Origin: Mercurialis annua | Lineage: Eukaryota; Streptophyta; Magnoliopsida; Malpighiales; Euphorbiaceae | Length of the DNA: 64,000 nt | Assembly (NCBI RefSeq): GCF_937616625.2 | Contig: NC_065577.1 | Coordinates: forward strand, 38,903,001 to 38,967,000 | Direction: 5' to 3' | Shown here: positions 1-11,570 of the stretch, piece after piece | How positions within the stretch are numbered: position 1 is the first letter of the stretch | Layout of the letters: each line of letters starts with the position of its first letter | Program-made: the position numbers and the translations under genes | Notes under the pieces: generated by a model | What the model was told of the DNA's origin: nothing | The model's input: the letters and a program-made list of their open reading frames with translations, nothing else | Databases searched by the model: none

Positions 1-401
1 GATAAATGTGTTTCTCTTAATAAACTAATATATAAATAATATTGAAGGATTTATCTTATAATTTTTTAACAATATGTGTAGTACACATACTTTTTTTTTT
101 TATATTATGGAAGTACCTATTTTTACTAAAATAAAAGTGCAGGGCTGTATTTTAGAAAATAAAAATATGAGTTTGAAATGAAAATTAAGTGATAATGCAT
201 GGGCTAAATTTATATTTTGCTAACTCATTTTCTGTTAAATAAACTCAGAAAATATTGAAAAAGGTCTTAATTTTCAAAACAAGAATAATAATGATAAAAA
301 GAAAGAAAAAAGACAGGATCAAGAAAACTGAGGGCAAGAAATATTCATACTACATGATAGGTATTCTTCCTAAGAAAATAATAGTGGATAGGTAAGAAAT
401 A

Positions 402-725
402 CTCTGTCCGTCACATAAAAATGAATAAAATGGCTATTTTGGATGTTTTAAAATATTAAAAAATTATTATATTAATTTAAATAATATTAATATTAACCTT
501 TATCAAATTCAACCACTTTATTATATTCTATAACTCATCATTAATTATCACTTTATATAATACAAAAATTAATAACAAATTTATCTTTTCAAAAATTTAA
601 TTACAAAAATTTAAAAATTTAAATTTAAATTATTATTGGAAGTTAATTAAATATAACTAATTTAACTATCATTTTTTAATTCATGTGCAAACTCTATTTT
701 GCTTATAATTTCGAGACGGTGGGAG
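402..725. mobile_element. Stowaway-like MITE (degenerate)
   Basis: The ends read CTCTGTCCGTC and GACGGTGGGAG, an imperfect inverted repeat of the Stowaway CTCCCTCCGTCC type, and both are flanked by TA. The interior is AT-rich and non-coding. Family membership rests on the end sequence and the TA target; the right end is weakly conserved, so this is an old copy. Confidence 0.6.
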
Positions 726-1456
726 TAAATTCTAAGGATATAATAGTCAATTTAAGAAAATTTGGAGTGCATAAATTAATTAGTAGAGTGTAAAAATCGC
801 TACCTTAAATAAATGTTTCAAATTTTATTTTGTTTAATATTTTAAATTAGTGCCAAATTTTATTGGAAAATTCACACTTATCATAAAACAATAAATTCAG
901 TGCTTCTCTCGAAGAAGCTCTATAGTGATGCGGTAGCGCAGAAGGATTTTGAGTTCATGGAGAAAAGGGAGCGCAAAGTGGCGTAATAGCAGTTTCGTAA
1001 TTTTTTCGAAGTTGAAAGTGTGCGATTTTGGCGGTTCCAGAGTCTGAGTTATTTGGAAACGGGCCAACGATCGATACCCATCTGCTTAGATCATGGCCTA
1101 CATCGCTTTTGGGCTGATTTTCATCATTTGAGCTCTCAAAATGGCGCTTTTTGTGAATTCAGCAGTTTTTTAGACTTTTTAGTTTATTTCGTTTTACACC
1201 CAGTTTAGGGCTTTTATTTTGTCTTAGTATTTAAAGAACTTTATGAGTTGTTAAACGACAGTTTTTGGATGTTTTGGGACAATTTGATTATTTTTTAAAA
1301 TTTCGGTATTCAATTGAATCAACAACTTTTGATGCCTATTGCCTAATATTCTCTTTATTGAAGCAATAGGTTTTAGAAATTAATTGCTGACATAATTTGA
1401 TTATCAACAACTTTTAAGTTATCTTGTGTTTATTTTCTGACTTCCACTACATCAGT
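726..1456 (+). other. Non-coding stretch, probably ending in the LTR of the decayed Ty3 element
   Basis: From about 900 the base composition rises and the text runs up to a primer-binding site at 1457-1469 (TGGTATCAGAGCC, complementary to the initiator-methionine tRNA 3' end). In Ty3 elements the LTR ends just before this site, so roughly 930-1455 is likely LTR. I could not find its 5' edge or a second LTR. A short open frame at 1020-1208 resembles nothing I know. Confidence 0.4.
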
Positions 1457-1469
1457 TGGTATCAGAGCC
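1457..1469 (+). promoter_or_regulatory. Retrotransposon primer-binding site
   Basis: TGGTATCAGAGCC matches the 3' end of plant initiator-Met tRNA and stands 22 bases before the first gag codon. It marks the start of the internal part of a Ty3-type element on the + strand. Confidence 0.8.
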
Positions 1470-1490
1470 AGCTCGTTTCTGGATTGAATC

Positions 1491-2872
1491 ATGCTGGCGA
1501 GGAGGAATCTGCAACGGGTGGAAGAGGTTTATGACCGTGACCATATTCGTCAGGTCGAACAACTACTTGATGAGATTGACCAGCAAATAGAGGAACTGAT
1601 GGATTAGATGATTGAGCAGATGACAGAACGAATGGGTGCGTTGTTGGCTAGTCAAAATAGGGCTAACCAACCACCTAACAGGGGTCAAGATCTGCCACGT
1701 GACGAATTTTCTGCATTTGAAGACGAGGAAGATGATGGGTATTATGAGGAGGCTCCACAACGGCGACAGAAAGGGCGCGTTGATGATGATCGACGACGTT
1801 GGGAGAGCGGGATGCGAACAAAAATTCCAGAATTTCATGGAGGACTCAAATCTAAGGTCTTCTTTGATTGGCTAGCCACGGTGGAAGAGATTTTGGAGTT
1901 CAAGGATGTTTTGGTTGACAGGCGTGTAGCCTTAGTGGCTACCAGATTGCGTGATAGGGCAATAATGTGGCGGCAGCAGTTGAAATTAACACGGAGTCGA
2001 TTGGGAAAATCCAAGATCGATACGTGGGAGAAGATGAAAAAACACTTGAGAAATCTGCGTTTCTGCCTTTTAATTTTCAGCGATTAATGTACCAAAAATT
2101 GCAAATTTTGAGACAGGGAAGCAAATCTGTGGAAGACTATACCATATAATGTTTTCAATTGATTGCTCGGAATGAGATGCAGGAGACGGAGGATCAGTTG
2201 GTGGCGAGATATATTGGTGGGTTGAGGGTCTAAATTCAAGACACAGTCAATCTGTTTGATCCTGTGTCGCTTTCAGCCGCTCATCAAAAGGCGCTGCAGA
2301 TAGAGAAGCAGAGCAGACGCACAAGCAGTTTTAGCAATTTTGCGGTAGCAGGTGTCTCTAGCAGTGACAGCAATGGTGTGGAGAATAAGGCAGCATGTAG
2401 TGCAGCCGGCAGAGGTACGAATAATTTTAATCAGTTTCCTAGACCTGCTGGTAGTAGTAGTATTCGCTGTTTTGGTTGTGGAGAGATGGGTCATAGGCTC
2501 TGTGCCCATAAGAAATCGCGGAGCCACCCATTAATGGTAATGGAAGGCGGAAACAGGGGAAGGGGTCAGATTTATCCCGACGGAAGCTTTCGTTTCAACT
2601 CATTTATATCTAATCTATTTTTTTCTGGCTCGGCTATCTCACCTAGCCGAGCCATTTACATTTATGATACTGGGCCAGAGGCTGAATGTCGAAAGACTGC
2701 TGCTAAGAAAATATTTTTTGCGGATACTCATGATTTTGACGATGAGGAATTCGAGATGATGGGTGATCCAGTTTTTTACAGTGGCGAGGGTCTTGAGGAG
2801 GAGGTGGTCTCTGTCGATACAGAGGCTGCACTACGTGCTATGCACGTTGCTCGTAATGTAACTTCTCAATGA
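1491..2872 (+). pseudogene. Decayed Ty3/gypsy gag, no pol
   Basis: The frame opens at 1491 with a charged coiled-coil-like stretch and is stopped by TAG at 1605-1607. It continues in the same frame to 2087 with the retrotransposon gag core (about 1815-2080: KIPEFHGG, FDWLATVEEILE), shifts frame near 2040-2090 (LPFNFQRLMYQKLQ), is stopped again near 2147, and resumes at 2264-2872. A damaged zinc knuckle, CFGCGEMGHRLC, lies near 2467-2502: the last cysteine of CX2CX4HX4C is displaced. No protease, reverse transcriptase or integrase follows, and AT-rich DNA begins at 2873. It is an old, internally truncated copy, unable to encode a protein. The Ty3 clade cannot be told from gag alone. Confidence 0.8.
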
Positions 2873-3568
2873 ATATATTAGTAAATTTATAATAATTATA
2901 TCAAATTTTTAGTTATAATTAATAGTAAAAGTAAATATAATATATTCGGTTATTAAATTTTTTTCCATACTGAATTTATTCTTCTTTTGGTTTTATAATA
3001 ACCATAAATAAATAATTAACTTAATTTTATTAATAATATCTTTAAAAATATAAGATAGACATTTAAATAATAATATATTGTCCGAATATAATATTGTAAT
3101 TTTGTAGTTCAATCAAACTAAAAGATCGGTATTCCTACTAATATCGAGACAACTTAGCTATTTTTTACATACTAAAAATTAAATTGGAAATAATTTAACT
3201 ACCTATTCTAATTATGACTTTAATTATAATAGTGATTAATTAAATAACTAATTAGTTAATAAATATAAAATTTTTATTTAGTAGTAAACTGAAAAGGATT
3301 ATTCAGTAAATTTGTCTATCCCCCTTCATCCGTACTTTTATATATAACTATAGATTAAAGTTTTTTTATAGATGTCAATACATAAATCTAGTTGGTTTTG
3401 ATAATCAACATATTTTAAGAAAATAAAAGATTAACCGAGTGTTAATATATTTTGCAATTACCAAATTATAAAATTTCTACACTTCGATACTGATATTTTA
3501 TTTGTTATATTTTTATAGTCTAATTTTTATTTTTATTATAACAGAAAGTTAAATATTTATTTTAGGCA
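2873..3568. other. AT-rich intergenic DNA; start of the duplicated NPF upstream block
   Basis: No coding signal. From about 3340 the sequence is the reverse complement of the stretch near 26600-26650 and of 40030-40080 (shared text around a run meaning 'atagatttatgtgattgacatc' on the other strand), so the segment duplicated with the NPF gene starts about here. Confidence 0.5.
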
Positions 3569-3924
3569 GGTATAAAAATCCTCAAATATTTTTCAAAAGT
3601 ACATATTAGTTTTTTTATTTTTTTGGACACAATTATGCCCTCTTATTTTTAAAATTGAACAATTAAACCCTTGTCGTCTTAAAATCGAACAAATAAACCA
3701 TTTTAATTTACTTTTAGAATACTTATCTCCTCAAATTTTAGTTAAATATTTTAAATATTAAAATTATTTTTGAACTTTTTTATATGATTATGAGAGTCAT
3801 GTTAGCCATTAACGAGTGTTTTTAATGATGCTGGATGATGAAAAAAAAGAAGGTCTAATTATATCTTTAAAAAATAAAAGGATTGATTTGTATTTTTGTA
3901 AAAATAATAAGGATTTTTTATACC
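3569..3924. mobile_element. Inverted-repeat MITE, GGTATAAAAA family (copy 1)
   Basis: The left end GGTATAAAAATCC pairs with the right end GGATTTTTTATACC. Related copies with the same ends lie at 25283-26201 and 62338-62873. It is non-coding and about 360 bp without later insertions. I found no clear TSD, so the superfamily is open; the copies near the NPF genes were probably present before the gene duplication. Confidence 0.6.
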
Positions 3925-3940
3925 TTTTATCTTTTATATA

Positions 3941-4303
3941 CTCCCTCCGTCCCACAAAGATAGGCCGTTTGGACAGACACAAGAATTAAGAAAAAGATAG
4001 TTAGATTAGTTAAAATTAGTTTATTTATGTACTTTTCTATTTTTAGCCTTTAATATTTTTTGAATAAATAAATAATGTATTAATGACTAATTTTTATATT
4101 AGTGTATTTTGCTTTGATAATAAAAAATGACATTTATTCCATATTGAACATGGAGCAATTAATTAAGTTGAAAATAACAATGTACATTTATTACGGTTAA
4201 ATAAGACTTTTATATTTTTTAATTATTAATCAAAAATAGAAGAGTACATAAATTTAGGACATCCAAAATAAAAAGGTAGCCTATTTTTATGGGACGGAGA
4301 GAG
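3941..4303. mobile_element. Stowaway (Tc1/mariner) MITE with empty site
   Basis: The ends CTCCCTCCGTCCCA and TGGGACGGAGAGAG form a terminal inverted repeat flanked by TA on both sides (3939-3940, 4304-4305), the Stowaway signature. The matching place in the NPF copy 2 upstream DNA (about 25256-25275) lacks the element but has the flanks, so it moved in after the duplication. Confidence 0.88.
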
Positions 4304-4845
4304 TACTATTCTATCGTTTTTCTTATGTTGTACTTTTATATGGCAAAACTGAATTAGCAATGTTTTTGCTGCCACGTGAGCAAAATTATACCAGAAATGA
4401 ATGAATAATTTTCAAACGAAAATAAAACCTCGATTATTAAAAATATAATAAAGAAATTATTAAAATGTAAAAGACATTTTAATCTGCCATATATGACCGA
4501 CGTATTGTATATGTCCCATGCCTTTTAACTCAACCTAAAATTTCTCAAAAAAAAAAACTCAACCTAAAATTAAAATTTTATTTGAAGAACTGTTACATGA
4601 ATATCATATATTTTAATTATATCTTTACATGTTATACCACCTGATGTCTTTTCTTTTTTCGGTCAAATATCCTCCTCCTAAAATCACGTTGACCAAAAAC
4701 AAATCAGGGATAAAATGGGATTCAAATTTAAAAATTTAAGAAAACACACATCTTATCTACATAATATTTTTTTCCTCATAATCAGAACAGTATCTCTATG
4801 GGTATTTTCAAAAAACAGAAGAAAAAACTTTGAAGAGAAACAAAA

Positions 4846-6362
4846 ATGGAAGAAACGGAGGAAATTATCGTAGGCCGCGATGGCGTACTTAATCGTAATT
4901 AAAACTCATCATCTTCGTCCAATTGAATACTGAAAGTGAATATATTAAACTGATATACTAATATTTATATTCATGCAGTATCTTGGGGGTGGTTCTTATC
5001 ATCAACTTATGGGGTGTCCATCATTTTATTAGTATTTTTGATGTTTGAGTACAATATAAAGAGCATCACCGCGATTCAAATCTGCTGTTTGATTTTCGGT
5101 TTCACTTACATGGTCGGACTTGGCGGAGCTGTTGCAGATTTTTCCTTCTTCGGCTCTTTCCGTATTATTACGGTTTTTTCCTTCATTTCCTTACTGGTAA
5201 GTAAGTCAGCATTTTATTATATTTTGGTAACTCAACTTTTTTGGGTGCAGATTTAATTAAGTGTATAATTTTATAGGGTACGCTCATGTTAACTGTACTA
5301 CATGCGACATCGGCAAAACATCAATTTGGAGTTGTGTTAGTAGCCATAACACTAGCTTTATTAGGATCTGAATCCGTAATTAATTCTTACCGATTTTTGA
5401 GAAGAGATCAGTTTGATGAGCCACCAGCAGCTATGGGTTTCAGGATCACGCATTTTATATCTGATAAATGTTTTGCCGTGGCAACTCTGGTCCCGTTTAT
5501 CATTTTGGAAGCAGAATACCAAGATTGGGGTTTCTTATTTGGAATTTGTTGCGCTTATAATGTGATAGGATTATTCTGGTTTTTGATTGGAAGTTCTGTT
5601 TATCGACCACAAACATGGGCTGATAAATCTTTTAAAGACAAAGACGAATTACACGAAGTCAAATACTTAATTAAAACCACCCCGTTGTTTTTAACTGACA
5701 TTTTCTTGCACACCTCTAGTATTTTGTTTAACTACCTAATAGTACTTCAAGCCCTAACTATGAACAGGCGCATCGGACCCTTCGTAATACCAGCCAGCTG
5801 TTTCGGACTCTTTTCGATACCAACTGTATTTCTTTCGTTAGTAACTGTCGACTTTCTCATTATCCCACGATATAACAAACTTAGAATCTCTTTGGGTATC
5901 GGGTTAAGCCATGTCTTGACCATCCTCACTCTCGTGGCGTCTGCTTTGATCGAGTCTCGAAGGCTCCATCGTCTCGCAGACAATCCAGGTTCGACGATGT
6001 CAGCCCTATGGCTTATAATACCCGCAGCAGTTTTGGGGTTTAAGTTTGGATTTGATTTCAAAGGACACAGAAGAGCGTTCTGTCGAAAAAGGCGATTAGA
6101 AGGAATAACTAGTGTTGTTATGCGGACATTCTTAGTTGGAATGGGATATTTTGTGAGCATAATAATCATTCAATCATTGGTTCAGTTCACACACTGGCTG
6201 CCTCATAATATTAATGATGGAAGGTTGGATTATGTATATTGGATGTTGGCAGCGATCGGGTGCCTCAACTTTGTATTCCATTTAGTTTTTACAAAGAGCT
6301 TTCAGTTTCCCACTTTTAAATATTATGCTGGTGATGATCGTGATGATGATGAAGCTTCATGA
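4846..6362 (+). CDS. NRT1/PTR family (NPF) transporter-like protein, copy 1
   Basis: Three exons, 4846-4894, 4979-5196 and 5277-6362, join in frame at GT-AG borders to 450 codons plus stop. The protein looks like the plant NPF/POT branch of the major facilitator superfamily, which moves nitrate, peptides or hormones across membranes by proton symport. Support: a glycine- and aspartate-rich TM2-TM3 block (GLGGAVADFSFFGSFRI), a DQFDE motif after TM4, ALTMNRRIG before TM8, and the C-terminal NPF pattern WLPHNINDGRLDYVYWML. At 450 residues it is shorter than usual (about 550-600). Exon 1 codes for only about 16 residues, the central loop is short, and the ExxE(K/R) proton-coupling motif of TM1 is not seen. 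It may be a diverged NPF5-like transporter or a non-transporting relative. The substrate cannot be read from sequence. The start is the first ATG, conserved in copy 2. Confidence 0.82.
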
Positions 6363-7259
6363 ACTGCTCATGCAGTTACTGGTTACAAGTAATGTTAATT
6401 TTCTTGATTTATTTCATTTTGATAACTTAATGTCAATTTTCTTTCAATTTCTAATTTTCTTTATCATTGTAGAAATAATTTGATTTTTTCCATAGCTATG
6501 ATCATTATGAAGTTATTGTTTTGGTTGTTATTTCAGTTGGTTATTTACATTGAGTCATGCAGCTAGCATTTGTTTTATTATTATTTTCATGCTTTTGGAC
6601 TTTGCATTGCATCATGTTAAATAATAGTACTGGCAGCTCTGGTTTATACATGATACTTCGGTGTTCATTTTCAATAGAAAAAAAAAATTAATCAAAAGAA
6701 ATATAAGCAATTGAGCAAATTAATGTTTTAAAAGTAGCTTCGAAAACCAGGTTTATAAAAAATAGTGATAAGGTTTAAAAATGACCCTAATGTTTATCCA
6801 AAATCTCATTTGGTCCCCTTAACAAATGATAATTTATTTGCTAAAATAAAGAAATTCAAGTACAGTATTTAAAATAAAAAATTAGATGGCAAACGAATAT
6901 AGTAATTTAAGGACTTACGAGCATGCAAAATCCTAAGTTAGCTAAAATCAGTGATTTAATTTTTCGTTTTAATTACCGTAGTTTAATTAGTTTTGTTTTA
7001 ATGAGTAAATTATAATTTTACATCAATAAGAGAATTTGTTTTTCGAGATGATTTTTACATGTTTATTTGTTTATTTGTGTAAATTAAATAAAATCTTGTC
7101 TTAGTGAAAAATTAGTAGTATAAAAAAGGTTTAATTACATATACCATCTAATCTTTTTTATATGATTAGTTTTTACTAAATCAAGATTTTGTATTCACAT
7201 ATGTCCTTAAATTAATGCCACACAATATTAATTAATAAAACAAAATTCAATTCGAGAAA
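6363..7259. other. 3' flank of NPF copy 1, non-coding
   Basis: Holds the likely 3' UTR and then AT-rich DNA without coding signal. Similarity to the 3' flank of copy 2 ends within a few tens of bases after the stop codon, which places one edge of the inverted duplication here. Confidence 0.5.
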
Positions 7260-8267
7260 CATTTAAGTCATAATTGAGATTTGAAAACATTAAGTGCTTA
7301 TGTGAGACTTAGATTATACATCAGGATTATTTTTGTACATTTTAACTAACATACATTGCTATGTTGGAATCTTGTGGCGAGAAAACATGCCACAGCAGAC
7401 ATCTTCACGGAAATGGATGTTTCTGTTAACCCGTGTGTGTTTTTATTGAGAGGATATGAAACATAAAGATCCAAATTGAGATCGGAAAAATATAAAAGGG
7501 CCAAGTGAGATTTTAAATAGACATTAGAATCATATTTGTACCTTATTTTTAAAAGTTAGGCCTATTAACTAAAATCCCACTCACCTCACATTTTAATTCC
7601 TTTACAATTTTATCAATTCCACCCCAATTCACACATTATAATTCCAATTCCACACTCAAATATTAATTGATCTCTTTTTTATTTGAAAAAAATTCAGATC
7701 AGTCATATATTTTTAATTGTTTAATGGAAAATAGTTCAAATAAATACTTTAGATGATTAAGCATTATTGAAATGAAATCACGTGTTTCAGTATAAATTGA
7801 ATAAAATTAAAAACTTTAAACTTTTATAATTCTTTTTTAAAAGTTTAGCTTTTTTTAATCACTTGACTTAAAATTTATAGTTAAGATAAAACCTACATAA
7901 GGTACATAAAAACAAAAAAAGAAATGAAAAACAACAATAACTAATAACATATGATAAACTACTATAAAATAAAAATAAAAATTAGAGGATGCTACGAGTT
8001 CGATCTCCCGATTCTCCTCAGGCCGTGATTTTTCTGATTTAATTTTAAAAAATACATACTAACTCCTGCTAACTCCCGCTAACAACTAACCCTAAAATAG
8101 GTCTATCTCTGATAAAAAAAAGAAAACAAATCCATGATTTCATGAATTTAGGAAGTTTTAATAAAACATAATAATATATATTAAAATTGTAATTAATTTT
8201 ACATTTTATTTTTATTTAAATTTAATTACATTAAAATAATTATAGTAACGATGTTTTATTTTATTTA
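7260..8267. repeat. Direct duplication of non-coding DNA, copy A (left part)
   Basis: Closely matches 13948-14968 in the same orientation, including the stretch CTTGTGGCGAGAAAACATG and a tRNA-like B-box region. The duplicate resumes at 12210-12783 (matching about 15097-15662), after an inserted DNA element. No genes are visible. Confidence 0.75.
7985..8123 (+). repeat. tRNA-derived SINE-like fragment (copy A)
   Basis: Contains GAGTTCGATCTCC, a variant pol III B box (consensus GGTTCGANTCC), followed by a unique tail ending in CTCTGATAAAAAAAAG. No A box is visible, so this is a truncated SINE or a chance tRNA-like stretch. The same piece occurs in duplicate copy B. Confidence 0.4.
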
Positions 8268-9435
8268 GGAAAAACCCATACGGAGGCCCCTCTACTTTAT
8301 CGGTTTTATTCGAGAGGCCCCTACTCTAAAGTTCTTCACGTTCAGGTCCCTGTACTTGACAAAATCCAATTTTGGCACCCTTAAACTAACGGAAAATGGC
8401 AAGTGTGTCACGACCCAAATTACTGAGCCGCGACCGGCGCTAGGAAATGGGAGTGGTAGCTCCGAAACCCGTAGTAAGCCTAAAAATCGTTATTAATTTT
8501 TCGCAATTAAAAACATATTATAATATATAAAACGTTTTCAGAAAGCTCGTTTAAACATTTTATTAATAAATATCAAAATCTCATATTACTTTCTGAAAAC
8601 TATTAAAACACGATTCGTCATAGCTAGGGTCTTACAGTGCGATATTTCATATCCAGCCTTGCCCTGCTTCTAGTCACAGTCACTACCAATTCCACATATG
8701 GTAATTGGTTGACGAAATCAAACGGTTAAAAACATAACTGTTAGAAATAACTTCTTATATCAGAATTCACATTTCAAATACCGTTTGAAAATAAACGTAA
8801 ATCTTATGTAGACACCTACGGACTACTGCAGCTCTAAAGGACAACGTACTTTGTGTAAGTCAAACGACTTCCAACACGAAGGAGATGGTCTATCTGATCC
8901 GACTCCGATCACCTGAAAACAACAATAGTGAGGGGTCAATATTTGGGGAAATACTGAGTGAGTCTGCATTTTACTAATGGTATTATCATAAGAATATAGC
9001 ATCGCATCTCAAAAAACAGTAATATAAAACATATAAACAGGTATTTGATCCGTACGAAACTAATATCCTAGCATGCGACACATCTCTCGAATAATCATTT
9101 ATCATTCAACCCAATCGTAAATATCGATTGCGAGTTCAACTCGCTGGTGGCCCAGCCACTAGATACGGGGACTCTAGACTACACCGTAGCCGAGTGCTCA
9201 CTCGTATCAAAATCATATACCCAATCGTAAATTTCATAATCATCAGCTCCCAGCTGTGTCACATCATTTCTCAAATGCAAACACACTAGATTGACTCGAT
9301 ACTGGTGATCACACAGCCTATTGACACCCAATAGGTAGCTAGTTTCTTCGGATCGCATACTAGTTCTCGTATATAAATCTTGATAAAACATATAACATCT
9401 CAATCAATCATATGTAATGCGATGCGTATAACAAT

Positions 9436-9437
9436 AT

Positions 9438-9469
<32 letters not shown>

Positions 9470-9471
9470 GA
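9436..9471. repeat. (AC)n(AT)n microsatellite
   Basis: A run of alternating AC followed by alternating AT, inside the solo LTR. Confidence 0.9.
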
Positions 9472-9908
9472 AAATAACTTTTATACTAATAATACACGAA
9501 AGTAAATTTGCCACTCACTGTGACGGCTATCCAAAACTGCACTATTATAATCCCACAAGCGTAAGCTCCATGCGTTGTCCAATCACATAACCACTCCGGC
9601 TAACTGGCTTGGTAGCTTGTCGGTACGTCAGTTACTTAATCGAGTTACCTATACGTTTAATCCATAAACGTGGACTTAGTATTCAAACTCCTAAGTTATA
9701 AACTTAGGTTAACATAATCGTATTTCAAATACGATTCTTAACTTTGATAATCTCTTAATCACACTTCTCTTTTAAACGTCCTAGTTTACGTTTTGATATT
9801 CAATCGAATCACGATTGATTACACGACTTGAAATTGTTTGAAATCGAGTTTCTGCGTCGCGTCAGGGCCCAGAAAGCCAAAATCAGGAATCCTCACTCGG
9901 CGAAGGAC

Positions 9909-10125
9909 TGCACGTTCGTGCAGCAGTGTACTGCACGTTCGTGTGCAGTACGCTGCACGATCGTGTAGCCACACGATCGTGCAGTGTGCTACACGAACGT
10001 GTGCTGCACGTTCGTGCAGTGTGCTACACGAACGTGTGCTGCACGTTCGTGCAGTGTGCTACACGAACGTGTGCTGCACGTTCGTGCAGTGTGCTACACG
10101 AACGTGTACTGCACGTTCGTGCAGC
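9909..10125. repeat. Palindromic 35-bp tandem repeat in the solo LTR
   Basis: At least three and a half direct repeats of a 35-bp unit from about 9986, starting at 10021, 10056 and 10091. Each unit carries the inverted pair TACACGAACGTG and TGCACGTTCGTGCA. Variant units with CACGATCGTG precede it. Open frames in all directions here are artefacts of the repeat. Confidence 0.88.
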
Positions 10126-11504
10126 AAACGGCTGCCGATGTGCAGCCCCGGGGTTCATTCCCCGCCCCATTTCCGACGTGCTTAAACGTCCAAAGTCGAT
10201 TCTAACATGATTTCCATTAATAACCACTTCAAATTTCATCAAAAACGCCAATAAAAACGTGATTACGATTCGTTTAATTCGTTAAAACGAAATAACCTTT
10301 ATTTATCAATTCTCATAATAAAAACGTCAAGCTTACCTCGATTTGAAACTTAGCGATGATAGAGAATCGAATTCTGAACGAATCGATATAAAGAACTCGC
10401 GATTTGGGCGAGAAACGGCGACGGAACGTATCGATTCACCATTTCCTTCTGCTCCTTCCCCTTTCATCTGGAATCATCTGATTCCTTATCAATTCATATA
10501 TATAAAATTGGCTAATTGTCCATTTTGATTCTTCATTTCTTTAACTTAAACCAATTCTCCTTTTTAACTTTCTAATTTAACCCAATGGTTAAATTATCCT
10601 TTTAACTTAATTACTTATGTATTATTTATATTCAAATAAATAATACTAACCCAAAATTATTATTTTCCGTCAATAAATCTTAGAATTGATATTCTCGAGA
10701 CTTACTTGGCTAATTTACGTTTTGGCCCTTGAACTTTTCAAAAGTTGCAATTTAGCCCAAAACACATCCGCGTCCAAATTTTAAAAGGTCTCTAATTGAC
10801 CCGAAACTTGTACCACGTATACTATAAAACATTTCGCGGACCTTGGCGAAATAATTTCCATTTTAAGTCGTAGTGGCTAAATTACCACTTTAGTCCCTGT
10901 ACCTTATTTCGAGCTTTTCTTGACATTTTTCCTTCTAATTCTAATTCTAACTTTAGAATTGAAATTTAATATTAAGTTTCTCGAAAATTATTTCCAATAT
11001 CGCCACCCTGGCGAAACAGGACTGGACACGTAGTCCAATTAAATGCTTAAATATTTTGGGGTATTACAAAGTGAATCTCACTCTCCGTTAATTAACAGAA
11101 AACAGTGACATGGCGTTCCTTTGCATATATTAAAGTCTACATGGCATCAATTTTGAGGACTTATTTCATACAAAATCACAACTTAATAGAGAAAGTGTAA
11201 AATAAAATATATATGATGGCAAACATATCATTTTGCCATCATCTTTTTTATTTGGCAGGTCTGTATTATTCTCAAACTTCTGAGGTTAAATCCATGAACA
11301 CCAAGTCCACCAACTTTTTGATTGCGCTTATTTATTATAAAACAAACCCATTTGCTCAATTTACTAACAAGGTTGAGTTTATATAATTTTAAGCTAAAGT
11401 AATAAAAGTCTTTTTTTTTCATTTTAGTTATCTCTACAACAAAACCCATAGATTTAAGCAATTAAACTCGGTGAAAAATTAACAAAAGTCATATTTTAAC
11501 AGAT

Positions 11505-11570
11505 TCTACACAACTTGAGAATTCCCAGGAAGCTCCCATGGCTCACACTTGTTGAGATCCATTTCAGCAG
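11505..11570 (-). pseudogene. NAC-domain exon fragment captured in a DNA element
   Basis: On the minus strand one frame reads AEMDLNKCEPWELPGNSQVV and then a stop. DLNKCEPWELP is the hallmark of NAC transcription factor subdomain B (usually VDLNKCEPWDLP). The similarity covers about 15-20 residues, and flanking frames show no more NAC domain. It is best read as a captured, non-functional gene piece inside the inverted-repeat element. The match is short, so chance is not fully excluded. Confidence 0.55.

Larger units (their letters stand above)
8406..11068 (-). mobile_element. Solo LTR of a Tekay-like Ty3 retrotransposon
   Basis: 2,663 bp bounded by TG/CA: on the minus strand it starts TGTAATACCCC and ends GGGTCGTGACA, the same termini as the LTRs of the Tekay element at 46826 (TGTAATATCCC, GGGTCGTGACA). 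It is flanked by a perfect 5-bp TSD, AAGTG (8401-8405 and 11069-11073). There is no internal domain or second LTR, so it arose by LTR-LTR recombination. It lies in the left inverted-repeat arm of the DNA element at 8268-12209. Confidence 0.92.

Noticed and set aside
5747..6169. 140-codon minus-strand frame, with related ones at 18745-19041 and 23523-23759
   Set aside because: Antisense shadow of the conserved NPF exon 3.
9838..10251. Several overlapping open frames with repeated CTNVCC/VLHERVLHVRA patterns
   Set aside because: They come from the 35-bp palindromic repeat, whose length is not a stop-bearing multiple; open in several frames on both strands and inside a solo LTR.
11228..11461. 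77-codon minus-strand frame with GGLGVHGFNL, LINE-like
   Set aside because: Only one short motif resembles LINE text; the rest is low complexity, and no RT motif is near.
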